From Pararhizobium sp. YC-54 (GTDB lineage: Bacteria > Pseudomonadota > Alphaproteobacteria > Rhizobiales > Rhizobiaceae), in NCBI RefSeq assembly GCF_025847205.1, contig NZ_JAOYTH010000002.1, positions 310,001-374,000 on the forward strand: a DNA stretch of 64,000 nucleotides, written 5' to 3'. This document shows positions 47,149-56,110 of this stretch, piece by piece. Within the stretch, counting starts at the first letter, position 1; the number at the start of each line of letters is the position of its first letter. Under the pieces are notes generated by a model. The model was not told where the DNA came from. It worked only from the letters and a program-made list of their open reading frames with translations, and ran no database searches. The position numbers and the translations under genes are program-made.

Positions 47149-49233
47149 ATGGGGTTCTGGATGCGGGGGCATATGTTTCGCCACATGATTGCGATGCTGG
47201 GCGCGTCGGCGATGCTTTTGTCGGCATGGGCCGTTTCAGCACAAGAGCTGCAGGTTCCACTGCCCCGGTCGAAGCCCCAGACGCTGGTGAAGTCCGGACG
47301 GGCCCCTTCCCCTGAAGTCACCGGCTCGATCATCTCCGCCACCGCAGCCGTGCCGGTCAGCTCCGGTCTGAAGGCCGGGCTGGACGCGCTGTCCAACAGG
47401 GACGCAGCCAAAGCAATCCTGGCGCGCAACGCGCTGGCCAAAGACACGCTCGACCGCCACATTCTCACCTGGGCCATCGCGGTTTCCGGCCAGAAGGGCG
47501 TACCATCCTACGAAATCGCCGCCGCGCAGCAGGAGCTGAAGGGCTGGCCGGGGCTTGGCGCGCTGCGTGCCAATTCCGAGCGCGCGTTGTATCGCGAGAA
47601 CCCAGCCACCGCGGACATCCTTTCGGCCTTCGGCACGACACGGCCGGAAACGGCCGATGGCACCATCATTCTTGCTCGCGCCCATCAGGCCAATGGCGAC
47701 AAGGCGGCCGCCGCCAACCTGCTTCGTGGCCTCTGGTCGAAGGACGCGCTCGACAAGGCCACGGAAACCAGGATCCTTGAGGAATTTCCGAGCCTTCTGA
47801 CAACGAACGACCACAAGCGGCGGATGGAAATGCTGCTTTATCGCGGGCGCCTCGATCAGGCTGCCCGCTTCAGCGATCTTGGCAAGGCGCAGTCGCTTTA
47901 TCGCGCCTGGATCGCCGTTGCCAAGAAGGCCGGCAATGCGGCGGCGTTGATTGCCGCTGTCGATCCCTCCTGGTCGAAGGAACCGGCCTATCTGTTCATC
48001 CGCGTCGAATATCTGCGCAAGCAGGAGAAATACGAGGAAGCGGCCAAGCTGCTCACCAACCTGCCGAAAGACAAGGATGCACTGGTCAACCCCGGGGAAT
48101 GGTGGGTCGAGCAGCGGATCATCAGCCGGGGATTGCTGGACGAGGGCAAGTTCAAGGCGGCCTATGCGGTCGCGGCCAATCACGTTGCCAGCGATCCGGC
48201 CGATGTCGTCGATGCGGAGTTCCATGCCGGCTGGTACGCCTTGCGCGGGCTTGAAGACCCGGCGATCGCCGCTAAGCATTTTCAGCGAATCTTGAAGGCC
48301 TCCAACAGACCGATCTCGGTGTCGCGTGCCTGGTACTGGATGGGTCGTGCCGCCGAAGCCGGCGCTCCTGGAAAGGCCGCCGAATATTTTGCCAAGGCGG
48401 CAACCCTTCCCGGCACATTCTACGGACAGCTTGCCGCAGCCAAGCTTGGCCGCACCGGGCTGAACGTCACCTACCCCTCGCCGAGCGCCGACGACCGCGC
48501 CCGATTTGAAGGCCGCGAGGCGGTCCGCGCCATTGCACGGCTGGAGGAGGCCGGACATGGCTGGCGCGCCGACAGCCTCTACCGGTCGCTGGCCGAGGCG
48601 CTGACAAGCCCCGGCGAGCTTGCCATGCTTTCCGCGCAAGCCGAAAAGACCAGGGGGCATCAACTGTCGCTGCAGATCGGCAAGATCGCCTTCGGCCGCG
48701 GTATCGACGTCGCCGCCCTTGCCTTCCCCATCGGCGTCATTCCGGCAAACGCCAATATCAGCGGCGCGGGCAAGGCACTGGCCTATGCCATCGCCCGCCA
48801 GGAAAGCGCCTTCAACCCGGCCGCCATTTCGCCTGCCAATGCGCGCGGGCTGTTGCAGATCCTGCCCGGCACGGCAAAAGGCGTGGCCGGGCGGCACGGC
48901 CTTGCCTATTCCAAGGAGCGGCTGACCACGGATATCGCCTACAATGCCACGCTCGGCGCCCATTATCTGGGCGAACAGATCGATGATTTCGGCGGGTCCT
49001 ACATCCTCACCTTCATCGCCTACAATGCCGGACCGCGCCGCGTGCCGGACTGGATCAACCGTTACGGCGACCCGCGCGGCAAGCCGGTCGACGACGTGAT
49101 CGACTGGGTCGAGCGCATTCCCTTTGCCGAAACCCGCAACTATGTGCAGCGGGTGATGGAGAACTATCAGGTCTACAAGTCCCGGCTCGGGCAGACGGCC
49201 GATATCGTTCAAGATCTCCGTGTAGGCCGCTGA
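47149..49233 (+). CDS. slt: Soluble lytic murein transglycosylase (Slt70-like)
   Basis: 694 aa from ATG 47149; the reading frame is open to an ATG 21 codons upstream, and the true start is uncertain. Signal peptide (MIAMLGASAMLLSAWAVSAQ), a long alpha-solenoid U-domain, and the SLT catalytic domain beginning AYAIARQESAFNP (catalytic Glu near residue 545). GLLQILPGTAK and YNAGPRRVPDW complete the lysozyme-like core. Cleaves peptidoglycan to 1,6-anhydro products in the periplasm. Confidence 0.92.
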   Translation: MGFWMRGHMFRHMIAMLGASAMLLSAWAVSAQELQVPLPRSKPQTLVKSGRAPSPEVTGSIISATAAVPVSSGLKAGLDALSNRDAAKAILARNALAKDTLDRHILTWAIAVSGQKGVPSYEIAAAQQELKGWPGLGALRANSERALYRENPATADILSAFGTTRPETADGTIILARAHQANGDKAAAANLLRGLWSKDALDKATETRILEEFPSLLTTNDHKRRMEMLLYRGRLDQAARFSDLGKAQSLYRAWIAVAKKAGNAAALIAAVDPSWSKEPAYLFIRVEYLRKQEKYEEAAKLLTNLPKDKDALVNPGEWWVEQRIISRGLLDEGKFKAAYAVAANHVASDPADVVDAEFHAGWYALRGLEDPAIAAKHFQRILKASNRPISVSRAWYWMGRAAEAGAPGKAAEYFAKAATLPGTFYGQLAAAKLGRTGLNVTYPSPSADDRARFEGREAVRAIARLEEAGHGWRADSLYRSLAEALTSPGELAMLSAQAEKTRGHQLSLQIGKIAFGRGIDVAALAFPIGVIPANANISGAGKALAYAIARQESAFNPAAISPANARGLLQILPGTAKGVAGRHGLAYSKERLTTDIAYNATLGAHYLGEQIDDFGGSYILTFIAYNAGPRRVPDWINRYGDPRGKPVDDVIDWVERIPFAETRNYVQRVMENYQVYKSRLGQTADIVQDLRVGR

Positions 49234-49287
49234 CGCCACAGCGCCACGCGTCATTCACGAAGCCATAGGACACGACAGCATCGGGAA

Positions 49288-49405
49288 TACCCCCTCTGCC
49301 CTGCCGGGCATCTCCCCCTCAAGGGGGGAGATCGGGAGCAAGAGGCCAGCCCCGCGCCAATCTCCCCCCTTGAGGGGGAGATGCCCGGCAGGGCAGAGGG
49401 GGGGT
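49288..49405. repeat. RIME2-like intergenic palindrome, copy 2
   Basis: Arms 49288-49332 and 49360-49405 are inverted copies: the TACCCCCTCTGCCCTGCC block and the CTCCCCCTCAAGGGGGGAG hairpin appear on both sides. Sequence flanking it (49240-49260 and 49434-49480) resembles the separate repeat at 34684-34772, as if this element had inserted into it. It occupies most of the 334-nt gap before the next gene. Confidence 0.75.
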
Positions 49406-49567
49406 GAGAAGGCCACTGGCGTGTACGCTGTCACGACGCGCAAAGGTCGCTGTAGCGCTTTAAATCTGCTGCATCAGCACCCAGATTGGCAGACGGCATA
49501 AAGACCCCTCTTTCGACATCTTCGCGATTCGCTATGGTTCTCCCAACATTCAGTGAAGGGAGACATC

Positions 49568-50464
49568 GTGACGAAGCCGATCAATACCAGCTTTCAGGAA
49601 CGCCGGTTTTCAGCCAGCGACGGATTGCAGCTTTATGCCCGCGACTATGGCCATGACGATCCAGGAACGGCAGCATTGCTGCCGATCGTCTGCCTGCCCG
49701 GCCTCAGCCGCAACAGCCGCGACTTTCATCTTCTGGCAATGCAGCTCTCCACCCATCCCGAAAAACCGCGCCGCGTCGTTGCGCTCGACTATCGGGGGCG
49801 CGGGTTGTCAGGCTGGGATTCGGACAAAAGCCGGTATCAGCTGCCCGTGGAAGCCGAAGATGTGCTCAGCGCATGTGCTGCGCTCGATATTTCCCGGGCA
49901 ATCTTCATCGGCACGTCACGCGGCGGCCTGATCCTGCATCTTCTCGCTGCCATGCGTCCTGCGCTGCTTGGCGCCGTCGTGCTCAACGACATCGGGCCGG
50001 TCATCGAAATCAATGGCCTCATACAGATCCGGCAATATCTGCAGGCGCAACCGGCGCTGCATACCTGGGAAGAGGCGATAGACAACCTGAAACGGGTACA
50101 TGGCACGGCCTTCCCGGCCCTTGATGATGCAGACTGGCAAGATATGGCGCTGGCGATCTTCCGGGAAAAGGGCGGCATGATCGTCGCCGATTTCGATCCG
50201 GCCCTGATCGAGCCGCTGAAAAGCATGGATGCCAACACGCCGGTTCCGGACCTCTGGGCACTCTATCAGGGTTTTCAGCCGATGCCGTTGATGGTCATCC
50301 GGGGCGAAAACTCCAGCATTCTGTCACAGGCGACCTTGGTGGAGATGGCAAAACGGCATCCGGGCATGACATCCGTGACGGCAGCGGGGCAAGGACACGC
50401 GCCGCTGCTGCACCGGCCCGACGTGATCGCTGAAATCACGGCATTCATCGACAGCAGGTCATAA
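49568..50464 (+). CDS. Alpha/beta hydrolase
   Basis: 298 aa. GTG start chosen for the AAGGGAG six bases upstream. Oxyanion region VCLPGLSRNSRDF (about 42-54), nucleophile FIGTSRGG (Ser near 116), Asp in VIRGENSS and His in GQGHAPLL near the C terminus. Resembles the haloperoxidase/lactonase-like group of esterases. Substrate unknown. Confidence 0.82.
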   Translation: MTKPINTSFQERRFSASDGLQLYARDYGHDDPGTAALLPIVCLPGLSRNSRDFHLLAMQLSTHPEKPRRVVALDYRGRGLSGWDSDKSRYQLPVEAEDVLSACAALDISRAIFIGTSRGGLILHLLAAMRPALLGAVVLNDIGPVIEINGLIQIRQYLQAQPALHTWEEAIDNLKRVHGTAFPALDDADWQDMALAIFREKGGMIVADFDPALIEPLKSMDANTPVPDLWALYQGFQPMPLMVIRGENSSILSQATLVEMAKRHPGMTSVTAAGQGHAPLLHRPDVIAEITAFIDSRS

Positions 50465-50515
50465 GGGCACCGTTTCGTGCGGCCGGACGGCACGGGAAAA
50501 AGTTCCAAAACGGAA

Positions 50516-50541
50516 AAAGCCCGGTCTTTCGACCGGGCTTT
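50516..50541. terminator. Bidirectional intrinsic terminator
   Basis: 11-bp perfect stem AAAGCCCGGTC / GACCGGGCTTT with a TTTC loop. On the minus strand it is followed by a run of U (CTTTTTCC), so it terminates the porin; it can also stop transcripts from the hydrolase gene on the plus strand. Confidence 0.85.
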
Positions 50542-50565
50542 CCATCACTGACATGAAGCCAGAGA

Positions 50566-51633
50566 TTAGAAGTCGCGCTGCAGACGGACGAAACCGGTAA
50601 CTTCGTCGCCACCGATGTTATACGTGTCGTTGTCGTCGACGTCCTGATACTGAACGGTAACGAGCGACTTCAGACCATCGGTGATCTGGTAGCCAGCCGT
50701 CAGGCCAACACGCCAAGCATCAGAGTTGGTGAAAGCGTAGTCGCCGAAGTACTGAGCAGCCGGAGTGATGGTCAGCTTGTCGGTTGCCTTGAACTCATAC
50801 GATGCTGCAACGGTCCATTCGGATTCGTTGTAGTAAGCGTTCGGGTCAGATGCCCAGACGCCAGCCAGGGCGAACGTGCCGGCACCGAGTTCAGCGGACA
50901 AGATTGCGCGGATGGCGCCTTCTTCACGCTCTGTGTCGAAGCCGCCGAGCAGGGTAGCAGTTACGCCGCCGACCGAACCGGAGACCATGGCAGCAACGCC
51001 AACGCCGTTGTCATGTGCATTGAAGGAGTTCGGGAGCTGCGGACCAATAACAGCAACCGGGCCGCTGATGCCTTCGAGTTCGTCAACCGAGATACCGGCC
51101 TTGAATGCGCCGCCATCGTAGGTGTACGAGATCGAGTTGAACAGGGTGTTGGTAGCAAGCGCATCGGTTTCGCCGGCAATGCCGTCGTCCCACCAGCTGT
51201 AGTAGTAGCCGAACTTGAAGCCGGCGATCGCGAACGATGCCGTATCCAGGAAGGTCGAACCGCCGTCGTTGGTGTTGTCTGCATTGGTCTGCAGAACGAT
51301 GACGCTTTCGAGCGTGCCAAGTTCAGTGTCGTTCTTGGCGTCGAACTGCAGCTGACCACGGGTAAAGGTATCCCAGTCAGACGTACCGCGACCACGCGAA
51401 GAACCGTCGAGCGCCAGGTCCGGACCGAAGTTGGTCTGGAAGCGGACGTAACCGCTGATCTTCAGGCAGGTTTCCGTGCCCGGGATGTAGAAGTAGCCAG
51501 TGCCGAAAGCGTCGCAAACGCGAACGTATTCCATTGGTTCCGGCTCAGCAGCAACGATTGCGTCAGCTGCCTGGGCGCCGGATACTGCTGCGAGAGCTGC
51601 AGCGGAGCCGAGAAGAAGGCTCTTGATGTTCAT
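50566..51633 (-). CDS. Outer-membrane porin (Porin_2 / RopA-like)
   Basis: 355 aa. Signal peptide MNIKSLLLGSAAALAAVSGAQA, then the alphaproteobacterial porin start EPEPMEYVRVCDAFGTGYFYIPGTETCLKISGYVRF (two pieces around GTGY), with its conserved Cys pair. Alternating beta strands run to a terminal Phe (VRLQRDF), the outer-membrane assembly signal. GGAGG before the ATG and a TATAAT on the minus strand at 51677-51672. Strong expression is likely. Confidence 0.93.
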   Translation of the reverse strand: MNIKSLLLGSAAALAAVSGAQAADAIVAAEPEPMEYVRVCDAFGTGYFYIPGTETCLKISGYVRFQTNFGPDLALDGSSRGRGTSDWDTFTRGQLQFDAKNDTELGTLESVIVLQTNADNTNDGGSTFLDTASFAIAGFKFGYYYSWWDDGIAGETDALATNTLFNSISYTYDGGAFKAGISVDELEGISGPVAVIGPQLPNSFNAHDNGVGVAAMVSGSVGGVTATLLGGFDTEREEGAIRAILSAELGAGTFALAGVWASDPNAYYNESEWTVAASYEFKATDKLTITPAAQYFGDYAFTNSDAWRVGLTAGYQITDGLKSLVTVQYQDVDDNDTYNIGGDEVTGFVRLQRDF

Positions 51634-52648
51634 TTCTGACCTCCAGTCAAAAGTTTCAAACAGGTCTGGGTATTATACTGAAGGACAGTATTCCCTGCCC
51701 CATCCCCAACATTTAAGAAGTCGGACGATCAACCGCCCTTGCTTCCGGAGTTGAAAATACAAGACGGGACCGTGGGCGCAATCACCAACTTGCCAGTTCG
51801 CTCTGTTTGATGCGCCCTTCCCCCTGCGCTGTTGCTGAAACGACACAAAATCGCCTCAAGCGGCCGGAAGTTCTTAACAAGACATTAAGAAAACCCTTTA
51901 TTCGTCGGGGGTTAGCCGCGCCCGCCGCGGCGTGGCCCGTGTCATAACGAGGCAAAAATGGGGCGAAACGGCGCTGCGCAGCGGGATTCGCCGTACCGCG
52001 GCAGGGCGCGCTGCAACGGCCGCAACAACAATCGCGCATATTCAAGAACGGGAATCACGATGCCATTTGACCAGATCAGCAGCACGATTCGCAGAATCAC
52101 CTCTGGCAGGTGCCTTCGGGACGATTCGTGAGCGCTCGACGAACGATCAAATACGTACCGAGTTTATCGCACGCCCAGTCCTGGCGGACAGCGGCGCCAA
52201 CCATGCCACCGGATTCGGCAACGGGCGCGGCAGAGTAAACAGCTCAGTGGGAATCAATGGCGGCATATAAAGAAGAAAGATTAGCGCACCTGCCCACTCC
52301 CCGCGTGCTGAAGATTTGGTTGGGCATCTGCGACGTCACAGTCAACGGCGCAACGGCAACACGAAACGAAACGAAAGACGGGATCGAACGCAGCCAGGCG
52401 TCTCGTCGTCGCAAAAGCGGCAAGGTGCCGGTTGCCGCCGATATCAGACGCGGCAATCGATGCGTCGCAGCGGACGGAGGGGAAATTCAGGGGAATGGCG
52501 GAGAAGATGGCCGCCGACTTCTCGGCACTAATAACTCAGTTGCAAACCGGCCATTGCTTTTTCTGTGTTTTTTCGAATTTCATATGCCTATTGCATCTCA
52601 ATTGCCTCTGGTGGCAACACGAGAGATTGGTACGGGGATTAGGACCAG
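51634..52648. other. 1-kb gene-poor region between porin and integrase
   Basis: The first ~130 nt carry the porin promoter. The rest has only weak, unrecognised ORFs (for example plus 51932-52270 and 52257-52736). The left attachment site of the phage-like element should lie here, but I could not find a tRNA, tmRNA or obvious att core. A T-loop-like GTTCGATCC on the minus strand near 52380 does not extend into a cloverleaf. Confidence 0.5.
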
Positions 52649-53872
52649 ATGCCTAGGAACAAGCTCACAGCCACACAAATCAAGGCCGCAACGAAGCCTG
52701 GGCGCCTTGGCGACGGTGACGGCTTGTATCTGGTAATCCGCAAAGACGGCCGCAAATCATGGTCCTTCCTTTATATACGCAACGGCGTAAGGCGAGAGAT
52801 GGGGCTTGGGGCCTTCGGGAGCGGGACTGGCCAGGTTTCCCTCGCGGACGCGCGCGTGAAAGCTGAAGAGATCCGGACCATCCTTGGGCGGTCTGGTGAT
52901 CCCTTCGCCGAGACCGAAGAGCGAAAGGCGAAGAAACAGGCTCATACCTTCCAACAGGCCGTTACCGCCTTCCTGAAAAGTCTCGAAGGAAAGTGGAAGA
53001 ACGAGAAGCACCGGGCGCAATGGGAGATGACGCTCGGCGAGGCATACAGCAAGCGTCTCCTGAAGATGAACGTGGCGGCGATAACCACCGACGACGTCGT
53101 TGCGGTACTGGAGCCCCATTGGAAAGAGAAGAACGAAACAGCCTCCCGGCTCCGCGGCCGCATCGAGCGGGTTTTGGATTACGCTCGCGTTGCAGGGTGG
53201 CGAAGCGGCGAGAACCCTGCAAAATGGAAGGGACACCTCGAACACCTTCTCGCGAAGCCAGATGAGAAGATGAAGCGCGGGAACCACGCGGCCATCGACT
53301 TCGCCGAGATGCCGGCCTTTATGATCGAGCTTGGGACGTTGGGCGGCATCTCAGCACGCGCACTTGAGTTTCTAATCCTAACGGCCGCGCGCACATCCGA
53401 AGTGCTGCTCGCAACGTGGGATGAGATCGACCTGACGAACGCTGTGTGGACTGTGCCAGCGGAACGCATGAAAGCAGGTCGAGAACATAGAGTCCCGTTG
53501 ACCAAACAAGCCATGCAGATCCTTACCGCCATGCAGAGCACCCGCCTCAACGACTTTGTCTTTCCAGGGATGAAAAAAGACTCGCCTCTTTCAAACATGT
53601 CGATGCAAAAATGCCTGCGGGCGCTGGAAAAGGACCAAGTCGCCACGGTTCACGGTTTCCGCAGCGCCTTCCGCGATTGGGCCGGCGACCGTACCACCTT
53701 TCAGCGTGAGGTCATGGAGGCAGCGTTGGCCCATTCCGTCGGCGACAAAGCCGAGCAAGCCTATCGCAGAAGTGACGCGCTGGAGAAGAGGCGGAAACTT
53801 ATGGATGCATGGGCCAACTATATAAGTTCAACTCAGAACAGCAAAGTTATCCCACTTACCGTTCGCAAGTAG
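52649..53872 (+). CDS. int: Tyrosine-type integrase (P4-like, DUF4102 N terminus)
   Basis: 407 aa. N-terminal arm-binding DUF4102 domain (LTATQIKAATKPGRLGDGDGLYL). Catalytic residues: Arg in AARTSEVLLATW (about 250), HGFRSAFRDWAG (His and Arg, about 338), HSVGD (about 368) and Tyr in EQAYRRSD (about 376). AGGA lies six bases before the ATG. Mediates integration and, with an excisionase, excision. Usually next to its attL/attR site. Confidence 0.95.
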   Translation: MPRNKLTATQIKAATKPGRLGDGDGLYLVIRKDGRKSWSFLYIRNGVRREMGLGAFGSGTGQVSLADARVKAEEIRTILGRSGDPFAETEERKAKKQAHTFQQAVTAFLKSLEGKWKNEKHRAQWEMTLGEAYSKRLLKMNVAAITTDDVVAVLEPHWKEKNETASRLRGRIERVLDYARVAGWRSGENPAKWKGHLEHLLAKPDEKMKRGNHAAIDFAEMPAFMIELGTLGGISARALEFLILTAARTSEVLLATWDEIDLTNAVWTVPAERMKAGREHRVPLTKQAMQILTAMQSTRLNDFVFPGMKKDSPLSNMSMQKCLRALEKDQVATVHGFRSAFRDWAGDRTTFQREVMEAALAHSVGDKAEQAYRRSDALEKRRKLMDAWANYISSTQNSKVIPLTVRK

Positions 53873-54133
53873 CGTTTAAAAAATAAAATAACAACCTATA
53901 GATTCGATTTGACGATCTATTTCAAACTCCCTGTGCGCCATAGTTGACACTAGGGATTTCCTAACGTATCAGGATCACAGTTCTTTGATTTGGAACATAG
54001 CCCCTCTCTATAGGGCAACGCCGCTCGTGGCGCTGACTGGAGCAAACTCGAATAATGACCACGGCATGTGGTCTAGAGGTTTGATCCAGGTGCTGCATGC
54101 CGAGGCACCTTTTGAAAAAAAGGAGCGAGTAGC
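53873..54133. other. Integrase-alpA intergenic region
   Basis: 261 nt, AT-rich after the integrase stop. No supported gene. It should contain the alpA promoter; the only firm signal is AAAAAAGGAG just before the alpA start. Confidence 0.4.
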
Positions 54134-54343
54134 ATGCAAACTGAGAACACCCCCACCCTACTGTCCATCAAGGACGTCTGCGCGCTGACCAGCCTTTCGC
54201 GGACTGGAATCAATAAGGCACGTGCCATCGGTCGCTTCCCGCAAGCGGTTGAAATCCACGGACGCCGTATCGCCTTTGTCCGAGCAGAAGTCCTGGATTG
54301 GATCAATTCACGGATTGCGGCGCGGGACGGAGCAGCCCAGTGA
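54134..54343 (+). CDS. alpA: AlpA-family regulator / excisionase-like
   Basis: 69 aa MerR/Xis-type winged helix. LLSIKDVCALTSLSRTGINKARAIGRFPQAVEIHGRRIAFVRAEVLDWI is the classic AlpA pattern, here seen around SIKDVC, SRT and RIAF. Such proteins activate int or act in excision. AGGAG upstream. Ends shortly before a strong terminator. Confidence 0.88.
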   Translation: MQTENTPTLLSIKDVCALTSLSRTGINKARAIGRFPQAVEIHGRRIAFVRAEVLDWINSRIAARDGAAQ

Positions 54344-54349
54344 GAAATG

Positions 54350-54385
54350 AAAAGCCCCAGATCTCCGTCGAGATCCGGGGCTTTT
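54350..54385 (+). terminator. Strong intrinsic terminator after alpA
   Basis: Stem of 16 bp with one mismatch (AAAAGCCCC...GGGGCTTTT) and a CGTC loop, ending in TTTT. It isolates int-alpA from the downstream genes. Confidence 0.88.
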
Positions 54386-54904
54386 CGCTTTCAGAACCAA
54401 CGTGAACTTAACAAGAACATCTAAATAAGTCAATTCACATAACCCGCCCGCCTACAGGGCCGAAGCCTGGAACACGAGACCGGGTGGTTGCTCGTCCGCA
54501 GCGCCAATGCTGCCGTGGTGGAAGCCGGAAGGCTGGAGCGAATTAAGCTGTCATTGTTGAGCTTGGGTTGGAATGGCCCCGGCATGATGACAGCAGGACG
54601 CGGGCGAGCACATACGGCCCGCACGGTCGCCATGGCATCAGAACCACCGTGGATGACCCGCCGTCATTGCCCTGACAAGGCAGCGAAATGGAAGCACAGG
54701 CCGACCGGATGACCCCGGCCTTCGTCAGTGGACGAGCTTTTGGTTCTGTTTTGCTTCGCCCCGGGCGGAGGGCGACGTGTGCCCATTTTCTTCTTCCTTC
54801 AAGCGAAGCGCCTCTAAAAATCATCCCTAGTCAGGGATGCAGGATCGAAACCAAACCGCGTCGACCGCAAGGTCGAGGCCCCCTCTTTCAAGATTGGAGA
54901 TGCA
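54386..54904. other. Gene-poor stretch of the phage element
   Basis: 519 nt without a supported gene. A reading frame is open on the plus strand from 54443 to 54712 but has no ribosome site and no recognised domain. This is where a repressor or early promoter would be expected; neither is visible. Confidence 0.4.
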
Positions 54905-55180
54905 ATGACAAAGACACCAAACGCGGAAGCAATCGAGTTTGTGATCGCGGTTCTCTGGATCTCGGGTCGGACCGTTTCTGACATCGCCAAGGCCACAGGT
55001 AAGAGCCGCGGCGCTGTTTCCGGGATTATAACGAGATCGGGAATCCAAAGAGCGGAGATGTCAGCCGACGAACGGCGTGACTTCTTGCTGAAGATGAAGG
55101 CCGACCGACGCGACGAAGGGATGCTGAATAAGTTCGATTGGATTGCCAGGTACGCCAACACCAACGGAGCCGGCCGCTGA
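54905..55180 (+). CDS. Small helix-turn-helix phage protein
   Basis: 91 aa. Residues 9-42 give an HTH: VIAVLWISGRTVSDIAKATGKSRGAVSGII (two helices around SGR and GKS), with the layout of GcrA-like or Sigma-70-region-4-like binders. The C-terminal half is charged and helical. GGAG before the ATG. Its TGA overlaps the next ATG by one base. Confidence 0.65.
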   Translation: MTKTPNAEAIEFVIAVLWISGRTVSDIAKATGKSRGAVSGIITRSGIQRAEMSADERRDFLLKMKADRRDEGMLNKFDWIARYANTNGAGR

Positions 55181-55407
55181 TGAACCGACCGATCTCGCCT
55201 CAACAACTGGACAAGATTCTGGAATCCAAGCCGCGCTCGTCTGGGTCGCGCATTATCTGGACTTTGCCGGCCATCGGGCAACGGATTGGCGTTGGTCCGG
55301 ACTTCGTGCGGGACACGCTGGCAAAGCAGGAGGGCACGCCCATCAAGCAAATTGGCGGCCGATATTTTGCCTTCGAGGATGATCTGATTCTATTCCTGCG
55401 GCGGTAA
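55180..55407 (+). CDS. Small DNA-binding protein, winged-helix-like
   Basis: 75 aa from the ATG overlapping the previous stop. IGQRIGVGPDFVRDTL, then KQIGGRYFAFEDDLILFL, has the MerR/excisionase helix plus wing pattern. It may be a second regulator or a DNA-recognition protein. Converges with the minus-strand cargo gene, overlapping it by 18 nt. Confidence 0.6.
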   Translation: MNRPISPQQLDKILESKPRSSGSRIIWTLPAIGQRIGVGPDFVRDTLAKQEGTPIKQIGGRYFAFEDDLILFLRR

Positions 55408-55992
55408 GTTATAAACGGCCGGGTCTTTAACATGTGGTGTCTCAAAGAACCTCATCGCATGATCGACGAGATTTCGATAACGCCTGGCATCCTCGATCGT
55501 AAAAGTGACATTCTGATCCTGGGCGGCGATGTTACCGATCGCTAGGACATCCTCGAAAAGGTTCGCTGCGGTTCCATCAATGGACCCCTGCGTTCGAAGC
55601 CAACGCAGCACTTGACGCGGCGAAGTCATCCAGGATTTTCGAATGCCTTGTCTGGTCGCTTCACTTCGAAGCACCTCTTCAACTTCCTCGCACATTTCCA
55701 GCAACGCAGCCCGTGGAGAGAGGCGGGCAATCTTCTCGAAATGGCTTATTTCTTCGGCTGTTGCTGTGGTGGTTACGGCATCGGCAGCGGGCGGCGGCAA
55801 CTGCTCTACCACTTTTTCCGCCTCGTCAAGCCGGAAGGAAACTTCGGTTTCGTTGTGCCTGAGATGCAGCCGTGGAAGCAGTGGTCGGATTTCATTTCTA
55901 AAAATCCAGACACCTCCAACAAACGCGCTCGGCCACGCCAAAGATGATATTATCGAAGCAACGAAATCCAGATAGTTCACATTCCACCCCAC
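55390..55992 (-). CDS. Membrane-anchored hypothetical protein, cargo of the phage element
   Basis: 200 aa from a GTG start. One N-terminal TM helix (YLDFVASIISSLAWPSAFVGG) with a following basic FRNEIRPLLPRLHLRH stretch places the rest in the cytoplasm. A central linker leads to a helical C-terminal domain (LFEDVLAIGNIAAQDQ...EDARRYRNLVDHAMRFF) resembling DUF4145-like helical modules, with Gln where an RNxxxH His is usual. It is the only minus-strand gene of the element, so it probably has its own promoter and is expressed in the lysogen. Function unknown. Confidence 0.7.
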   Translation of the reverse strand: MGWNVNYLDFVASIISSLAWPSAFVGGVWIFRNEIRPLLPRLHLRHNETEVSFRLDEAEKVVEQLPPPAADAVTTTATAEEISHFEKIARLSPRAALLEMCEEVEEVLRSEATRQGIRKSWMTSPRQVLRWLRTQGSIDGTAANLFEDVLAIGNIAAQDQNVTFTIEDARRYRNLVDHAMRFFETPHVKDPAVYNLPPQE

Positions 55993-56110
55993 ACGCTATG
56001 GCGGTGAGTAGAACAGACCTTCTGCTTACCTACAAGTAGCTGGTTTAAACCACGAATTCCGCCCCGAAACCATTATCGGGTTGCGCTGCGGATCAGACAT
56101 AACGTGGTCT

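Noticed and set aside
47236..49254. 672-aa minus-strand ORF opposite the lytic transglycosylase
   Set aside because: Antisense shadow; the plus strand has signal peptide and complete SLT motifs.
52370..52400. Possible minus-strand tRNA (GTTCGATCC T-loop-like) as attachment site
   Set aside because: The flanking bases do not pair into a T stem, and no anticodon or acceptor stem follows.
51890..52560. Possible tmRNA (ssrA) as integration target
   Set aside because: No resume/tag reading frame of the ANDN...LAA type and no tRNA-like ends were found.
52257..52736. 159-aa plus ORF overlapping the integrase start
   Set aside because: No ribosome site or recognisable domain; its 3' end reads through the integrase N terminus in a different frame.
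53985..54188. 67-aa plus ORF before alpA
   Set aside because: Overlaps the alpA start in another frame, lacks a ribosome site and has no domain.
54443..54712. Open frame in the element's gene-poor stretch
   Set aside because: No start with a ribosome site, no recognised domain, odd composition at the C terminus.
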